From the NCBI GenBank assembly GCA_035235625.1, contig CP141142.1:20842995-20906994 (forward strand): a DNA stretch of 64,000 nucleotides, written 5' to 3'. Position 1 is the stretch's first letter; every line of letters begins with the position of its first letter. This document shows, one piece after another, positions 51,601 to 60,600 of this stretch. Below the pieces are notes generated by a model. The model was not told where the DNA came from. It did no database searches and saw only the letters and a list, made by a program, of their open reading frames with translations. The stretch comes from Saururus chinensis. Taxonomy: Eukaryota; Streptophyta; Magnoliopsida; Piperales; Saururaceae. Both the position numbers and the translations under genes were made by a program.

Positions 51601-54600
51601 ACATCTGGCCATGCTGTACTTGCAACATGGGGCTCCTCTGGACCTAAAGAAGCAGTTGGAACATGCCCCCGTAATACCTGAAAACATATATATGTCAAAG
51701 TAAGGCACTTTAAATCAATTCCAAGAACTAAGAGTTTCTAAAAAATTATACTTAATTGGGACATCCAGTAAGCATATTGTTGCCTGGACAAGTGCTAAGG
51801 AATTCAGCTTAGGAAACAGAAACATTCACTCAATCTTGCTGGTAATAGAACTTTAAATCAACTACTGTCAGGTAATATTCAGTTGCATTGCCAATAGCAA
51901 TTAGAAAGGTTCTCTTAACATATCAGAGAAAGTAAGAACACGAGGAATATACAGGGTTTTAAAGGTAAGGAAAGGAAGAATAACCTCAATTCATTTTAGA
52001 TAAACATGAGAAAGAAGTTAAATTTAGTTTTCCAATCCATGCCTTGACAAGAATATTGGCTAGGAAACAAAAACACTCAGTCAATCTTGCTGATAGAAAA
52101 AATTTAAAAACTACTGTCAGGTAATATTCACATTTATTCCTTTGGAAATAGAAATTAGATAGTTTTGTAACATATACTACAAAGACTACATATACATACA
52201 CACATAAATATATATATATATATGAAAAAGTTAGTATGAGCCTGGGCTCATGCTGATGGTATTATCTCCACTATAGAAAGAAGGAAAGAAAGATCCAATT
52301 TGCTAGTAATGAGCCCACGCTCACGCTGATAAAATGAGCCCAGGCTCACGCTGATGGTATGATCCTGAGCTCACGTGCATGGAACGAGCCCAAGGTCACG
52401 CGCATGGTACGAGCCCGGACTTCAAGGGCAGTTGGATTTCAATTCAACGGCACACATGACTCAGGGGCAGGTAGGTTTTAATCACCGCCAGCACCAGCTC
52501 CCTTGTGCCGCCGGATCAAGATCTAACGGCTCGAGAGTATATACACATGTAAATGCAGAATAGATAAGAAAAAATAAAATAAATAGGGCATAAATTTTTT
52601 TTTACCAAAGGTCTTCTTAGCAAGTGATAGTTACATACTTTCAAGATCATAAATTCTATGCACGTAAAATTTAAAGTTCTATACTAAGCCAAATACATTC
52701 GTAGTAAGCAACTGCAAGTTCGTATCTCATAGGCTAAATATCAGGTCAGAGGTTGACAAAGACAATGGTGTCAAAAGACTTCATGTCATGGAGCATCCTG
52801 TTCATATTCAAGACCAATTTAGCAACGGGTCTCATTTGATAGGGTTTGTCGAAAATTCTCCATTGGCATGAAAACACAAATCCAAATATGTGATATAAGA
52901 AAAAATGCAAAAAACTATTATCTACAAGAGTGTTGTATGCATTGGAACCACAAAAAAGTATGAGAAAACAGTCATGTGGGATCTCATTTGAAAGAGTTTG
53001 TCAAGATCTTTCCAATCATACCAAGAATGCGCAAATCCAAGTTTGGAAGTGCAAAATATAACCTTATAAATTTAAAATCAATAAAATAAAAAGTAATCCT
53101 CGGTCAAATTAGCAACACGTATTAAGTTGACATGTAGCAAGTATCTAAAAGGATCTAATTAAATTATCCACAAATGGCACACCAATTCAAACTTTTATTA
53201 GAGGGCATATGGATATAAAACATGGCTAAAATCGGAAATAAGGGTAAAAACATGTATAAAAATAATCAAAATACGAAAGTTATATCTACAATCATATATA
53301 TATAAATATATACATAGAGAGAGAGAGAGAGGTTAGCATGCAGAAAGAGCACAGGCAATGTTCCTATGTGCATGGGACAGGAGTCGCATATTCAAATCAC
53401 GTGGTTCCTTGTAGATAGGAGCAGGCAGGTTATATTTAGCTTGCGTCACAGTGAAAAGGGACTTCTCCGTGTTGCCACACTACTCTAGCATGTAAAGAGT
53501 AGTGCAATAAAAACAACACTACAAGAGCACTAGGTAGGGGGCAGAGCCACCAGATCTGAATCTGGCGGCTCTCACACCTATAGCACAGGCACCTTGCCTT
53601 ATATATAGTGAAAAGGTAATCTCAGCTCAACTAGGGGTGTAAATGGCGTCCGTTTGTCCGGTGTCCGTCCATGTCTGCATCCGTCCGCACTAAAATGGAC
53701 AATATTATTTTTTGTCCGTCCCTAATACGAATGGACATGGATAAGGGTTGGCCATGTAAGCAGCCATCTATGTCTGCCAACTATATATTTTATTATTATT
53801 ATTTTTAGTTTATACTAAATTACTAACTTATGTCACATAGTTAATCTTCATAAAAAGATTGTAAAAAATACATATTATACTCTCACATGTCTTCTATAAC
53901 ATTATTATTTATTAATTTATTAGATTAGACTATCTTACTATTATTATAATTTATTTTTTAATTAATTTTTTACTAACCACCCTTAATTTGAAAACAAAGT
54001 AGTATATGTTAAACTTCACCTTCATTCCATCTGTGTTTGTCCATGTCCGTCATGGACAAATACAAACAGACAAGCACATGGTCCCCATAAAAACGGGCGG
54101 CTGTGGACATGCCTTGTCCGCGTCCACATCCATCTGTTTACACCCCTAAGCTCAACCTGACAAAGAGTTTTCTCAGGTTGCTTTTCTAAATGTAGGCCCT
54201 ACCAATGTTTGTAGAGGATGGTGCCAAGGTAGATTGAAAAGGCATCATAAAAAATATGGGCCCATTTGGACATGTGGGCCTCAATTTTTAAACTTCAATC
54301 TAACATTCAAATCAAGCGCAGATTGCATTTCTAATTGAGGTCTTAGAGGTGTAAGATTCATGGGGGACCAATAGGGATTTAATGACAACCTTGGATGATG
54401 GGAGCTTACCATATTCGAGGTCATTTCAATATGTAGGACCCACCCATTTAACCACATCAAATCTGATCATTGGATTTGGAGTTAAAAGTTTGACTGGCCT
54501 TGATGAGTGGGTCCCCACCCACGGAAATACTTGGGGTAAATTTAAAAGGAATGGTAAATTTGGTTTTTAATTATATCTTAAATTCATGTATTCTCCTATT

Positions 54601-57600
54601 CCTTATTTTCCATGAAGGTATTGTTCTTTATGATAGTTCTAAAGGAGTATCACCCAATTCATGAAAATTAGGACATTGAGTTTGTTTTATCATATTTTTT
54701 TTATCTTTGGGCAAGTTTAACTTATGAACAAAAAGTTTCCGTTTGTTATAAAAATCTTTTAACGTATGGGGTCCACTCTGTTCCTTTTCCCCTCGGGTTT
54801 ATTCCCCTGTTTTTCAAATAGGCTGAGTTGCAAGTTGGAAGGTTTTAGGAGTGTGGCCTGTTTATAGCTGAGTTAGTAGGATGCTATAACTTGTGTTCTG
54901 TTTTTTCTTATGTTGGCACAGGTAATAGGATGTTTATAGCCGACTGGTTTTTGCCATTATGTTCTTTCTTAGTTAATACGAATGTGAAGTTGTGAACAAT
55001 CAACAAAAGAAAGTCCAGCAGTTGGAACACTTACATCCCATTTTCTACCTTCTTTTCTTATTTGTTGTCAATATTCTCTACCTTCTTTTATCTCTACTCA
55101 GTGTATATGAAGTCTTTTTTTTTTAATCTTCATGGAGTCTTATTCTATTTTGGATTCTTCTCATCAATTTGAACTGCTTTTTATCGCTTTCACAATGGTG
55201 GTTTTCTCTCATTAAATTTCTTACGTTGAAGACTCCTCTCCAATTACAGCTCCTCTACAAAGGCAGCTCCTGTAAGGAGGAAGACCCAACCTACACAGCA
55301 ACCCTTGAGCACCAGAAATCTTTTATTACTATTTTAGCGCTTTCTTTTGCTTCCAGATTCTTTTATTTTCTTTCCTACTGATGCACTTCTGATACAATCT
55401 TCTGAATAAAAATCAAAAGCTTAATTTTCTAAATTGAATGAGAATCACTGCAAAGGTCGAGATTTTTAATTCAGATGATAAAGTCCACCCTGCTCTAGCT
55501 GATAGGCATAACTTAGTGAGTAGGCCTACTATTGGAACAGCATGTGCAGTGAGAGGAGAAACCCAGGAAACGTGGACCAGAGAATATTGTTCTTATTACC
55601 CTTCAATATCAAATGAATTAGCATCACTTGACAACATGACCATGCCTATGTGAAGAGCTTTCTCAGCATTACATGCAATTGTCCATTCCACCCTTTTTAT
55701 TTTTAATAGTAGTATAGATATAGATTAATAATAGGTTTACTATTAGAACAGCCTGTGTGCTGAGTGGAGAAACGCAGAGAACAGGGACCAAAGAATATTG
55801 CTCTTATCATTCTATCCTTCAATATCAAATAAATTAGCATCACTTGACAATGTGGCCATCCCTATGTGAAGGGCTTTCTCGGCATCACACATGATATTGT
55901 CCATTCAACCCCTTTTACGTTCAATAGTAGTATAGATATAGACTAATAGTAGTATATATATATATATATATATATATGCATACATAGTTACATTTATTAT
56001 ATTATATCATATATAGAAGACACGTATCCTATGCAGCTACAAAGGCTAGATGTTTTTGTGCAAACCACTGCTGGAGCTGAGGGTAAGAGGGTGACTCAAC
56101 CTTAGCAACAATAGTAAGTCACCCCCGTCCAATGCTGTCACTTGGACGAGGATGACAAAAAGGGCGTGGTGGCAATAACAGTGGTAGCAGAAGAGGAGGA
56201 GGATGTTGTGGGTAGAGGGATTGAATAGTGAAAATGGTTTTTTCTTATTTTTTGTACTTGTTAAAATAGAATTGTGTATAGAGATACACTATATACATAT
56301 ATATAGCATGCATAGAGCGAGCGGAGAGATTCAGAAACAGGAGAGAAAGCAAGCGGTAAACAAACACAAAAATGCCCATCTGAGACCTAATTTCAATTTT
56401 TTTCTTACAAATCAAAGTGCACATGCAAATGCACGTGCGTTTTAGTGATTGTTATTTAAGCAAATTCTCCTAAAAAGTATTATGTAACCATAGTATTTTT
56501 AGTTTCTAAGAGTTTATAAATTATTAATTTTATAAATCATGTTCTTTTCCAAAAATTTTGTTTAAAATTTTAAATCATAAAAAAGTCTACTGTGTCCTCC
56601 CAAAAAAAAAAGAAGAAATTTTCCTCTATAGTAATTAATGACATTGTCCTATTCAAACAATGACAAAAATGTGGCAACAAAAAAGAAAACTTACCCCGTG
56701 AAGATATCATATTAGCATAGTCAAAGTGCACTTGCAAATGCTCGTTTTCATATAAACATTCATTATATATACAAAGATTCGCAAATTAATAGTATTTTCA
56801 AGACGAGCAGCTTAAAAAGAAATAACTACATACAAAAAAGAAATAAATCCTTGAATTTTTATCAAGGGGATAACCGACATAGAAGGGACAAATTTCACCT
56901 GTCCATATACAATAGTTAGGCCGCATACATGAAAAAACAAGGCATTTAAACCATTGGATCTATGATCTAATTTCTCATTATCATTCCTATTGTGTGATAT
57001 TAATAAATATTAAATATTTTATGTTTGCAACTTCATAAGGAAACTTGAGATTTGTTGACAGAAATAGTGATATCGACTTCGATCTGACTTAAATGTTGCA
57101 ATTCTTCCAATCTTGGAAACACAAATATACCTACAGCCAGATCTGGGCTGGATGCCATCTCCCTCGATTGGTAGCCATAATTTCATCACCTTTGAAGAGC
57201 AGGCCCTTGTTGCAGCACTAAATACAACCCTCTATAACCAGAAATTCTCCACTTCCTTCAAAACCTTGAAGTCAGCCCACCAATCACAGTACATTTATCC
57301 ATTATCTCTCCAAAATCTTTGGAGCTTTGGGAAGTTCAATACTTATGTCGTCTAACATTGAACTGCAGTAACACCCAGACCAAGTCTAGATCTAGAACAA
57401 CGAACACATTTTTAACAAACAAGAACTCCGAAAGCTTCACAACTGGTTCTAGACCAGGCAGACTCTTCTCAAGTGCAAGAGATATAGCATCTTGTAATTA
57501 GGAGCATTAGGTTGCTCAACACATGCAAAGCTCCATCAAGTTACAAACAATGAATGATTCCTCAATAAGGTCAAAGTCTTTCTACATAGCTCAACAAGGT

Positions 57601-60600
57601 TCATCCTTGCAGATGGTGCGGGTGTGACTTCTTAGAGATGGAAAGTATTAAGTACGCTTCTAAGACACAGGAAGCAATATATTCTTACAACTATGACTTT
57701 GGGGGCCCACATATATTGGATCAATGTAGTAGGTCCTTGTAAATAAGACTTTAGTGGTAAATCAATATACTCAATCAGCAAATAAGACCCTTTAAACAAT
57801 ACCTTAGGTGTATTAGGGGCAATTTGGGACTTTTATGACAAAAATCTCCATCCCCATTTTCACTTTCATAATAATATATATATACATACAGAGAGAGAAG
57901 ATCAAAGAGTGTAAATTGCGTTGGTATGTGCATGTACAAAGAAGACCAATAAATGCCCCACTAAGAAGGTTGGAAGGGCCTTATGTAAATAATGTCAAAA
58001 GAGAGAGAGAGGCATAAGAAAACTCAAATAGAATTAATAAGGATAAGATTAAGCTATCTCTTACAAAAGAGTTGGCACAAAACAAGATAGAATAGAGGCG
58101 TAAGATTCACATCGCTGACACTAAATTGTTGGAAAAAGGCGCTACTTGATTATGATTATGATATATATATATATATATATATTCATCGTTATATTTATGA
58201 TTTGACATTTGACATTGGTTCAAATTGTATGATTCTTAATAAACAAGATAACAAACAAGAATGATCCAGGTTATAGACAAGATGATGAATTGATAATTCA
58301 TTTTGTACCAAGTGCACAACAAAAATTTTACATACTTCCACCGAGCTAGCTCCTATGGACTTTCAAAGGTGTAGGAATGCCTTCAAGGCCATGGTTTCTC
58401 CAGTGAAGTTTCTAGGGATTAACCAGTAAGAAGATTTGTTTAAGTAAAACTGATAGGTTAATCTCAGTTTGACTCGTCTAGAAGTAGGGATACTTCTTGG
58501 TATGAATCCGCGACACGTGGAATACATTGGGTAATCTCTAAACATGGTATGGTTGTTTTTTATGCATGAATATTCTTGATAGTAAATATGATGATTTGAT
58601 TGTATACTTGAAGATGGATGGTATGGAATTCTTCAGTATGGTAACTGTATGAATTTTTCTGTTATTGGTATGCTTAAATTCATACATATATTGTTGTGTT
58701 GCATATTGTTATGATTAGCTATGCATGGCATAGCATAACATTGGCATGTTTCATTTAATTCAACGATTGCAATGGAATTGCATTCATACTATGTAGGACA
58801 GACGTATCTCTATATATGTATGTTTAGGATGCATATAGCTACATGTGTCATGGTTTATTGTAGACTTAAGACCACGAGTATTTTCTATATGCACTGGTTG
58901 TCGGTGAACTGATAGATGGATGCAGAGGCTCTACGTCGTGCAGTGCCCCAACTCACCACCACAATTCCTCAGTAAGCTAGCTTTATTTATGATAAATATT
59001 TTTCTTAAATACCTGGGGAGCTGGGTCGTGATTACAATATTATCATTTGCAATGGCAATGTTACATTCAATAAAAAAGGCACTAATAACATTTCATTAAT
59101 TTTCAAACTTCAGACATAATATCCCCAGCCGCAGTTTCAGAAACTATATCAACTTTATAAGAATTATTTTCCCTAAATATTACGGTTACAGGCATCACCT
59201 GCCCTGTTGCTTTTCATAAGGCATGCATGAATTATGTGGACCATGTTGTATATAACTTGAATGAGCTGAGATATGGTCAAAATGTTTACACACATGAGCA
59301 GCTAGAGACTCATCTTTGGGCTAACTACATAGATATGAATTATTGAAGCAAATGGCACCTGAACCAATTTTCTTCATATATAACATGTTGAGGTTATTAA
59401 ACAAGCATATATACAAGTCCCATAAAAAGTACCCAATACAAAGGGTACCCAATACAAAGGGGTCCTTGGAGAGATCAGCAAAATGATTTTGGTGATAAAA
59501 AAATGTTTTCCAAGTGTATGTATATTTAAGCATCTAGAAACACACATCACTATAAAACAATCATAAATTCATGAAAAAATGCTTATATTAAAAAAATACA
59601 CTAAATGAGACATTTTTCACAACATGCCAAGAGAGGATTGCTTCATGGCCTTAGATGTCAATGATGACTTGCAGCATTTACTGGTAGCTATATTTGTCTA
59701 TCATCTAACTTCTTCAAGGACTAAGCTTGTGTATTATGACTTGTCCATTATGCCACATGATGAGGTCTTTAAGATTCCTTCATTTGTTAGGTTTTCCCAT
59801 AAAAAGTTTATGTTAGTTAGCTATTCAGTTGATTCTATTATCTTCCTCATAATTGTATTATTAACAACAAATCATGAAATATCATGCTCTTCCTGTGGCA
59901 AGTATTTTTTTTGCTAGATGCCAGCATGCAGCAGCTATGCTGCTTGTTGCATGCATGCTGCAGCTTGCATGTGGGCAGCAGCTAGCATAAAAAAAGGTTG
60001 CAGTTCATGCAGCTGCTATTTTTCTTTTCTTTCCTTTTTTTTTCCCTACTAGATGCTACCCATCTTGGCAAGTATAAAAATCATCTCTGCACAGTCTCGT
60101 TTTTTTGGAGTTATACAAAGATCTGAGAGTAGCATTGTTGAGATATCACAAGATTGCAAACCATGCCAAACACAACCCCACTGGTTTTGTAGTGTAGTCT
60201 TAGCACTGTTGTTAGTGTACTATTCTAACACAGTACATAAAGGCCACTTTCAAATTTGTAAATGTGTTTTTCAATTTTTTTGTTCATTAAAAGTCAGGAA
60301 GTGACTCAAAAGAAGAGGAGAGAATCACAAGGAAACAACTTTACTTCCGCTCCCAGCAGCCAGCGGTAAGAAAAAAATTACACTCAGTTAATGTTCCCTT
60401 TCCGGGAAGTTGTGGAACAATAGCACCCAAGAGATAAAGTTTTGGTTAGAAAAATGAATACTTTTTCAATATACTCATATAAAAAGTCTTCTAGTTCATT
60501 CTTCAGGTTATAATTATGACTAACAACCTCATATATAAACTTAAAAGACAACTGCTCTGCAAAACAAAGACGCAAAATTTAAAAATATTGTTAATTCAGC

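Noticed and set aside
24500-51700. Many separate minus-strand frames that look like individual peptidase fragments
   Set aside because: They are exons of one gene: splice sites, phases and order agree with a single SPP reading frame, so they are not pseudogene pieces or separate genes.
52311-52418. Regular 25-bp repeats considered as a CRISPR array
   Set aside because: The repeats are head to tail with no spacers and the window is plant nuclear DNA; this is a minisatellite.
59624-59917. 97-codon plus-strand frame in SPP intron 2
   Set aside because: Hydrophobic, with no motif, no splice context and no neighbour support; treated as a chance frame.
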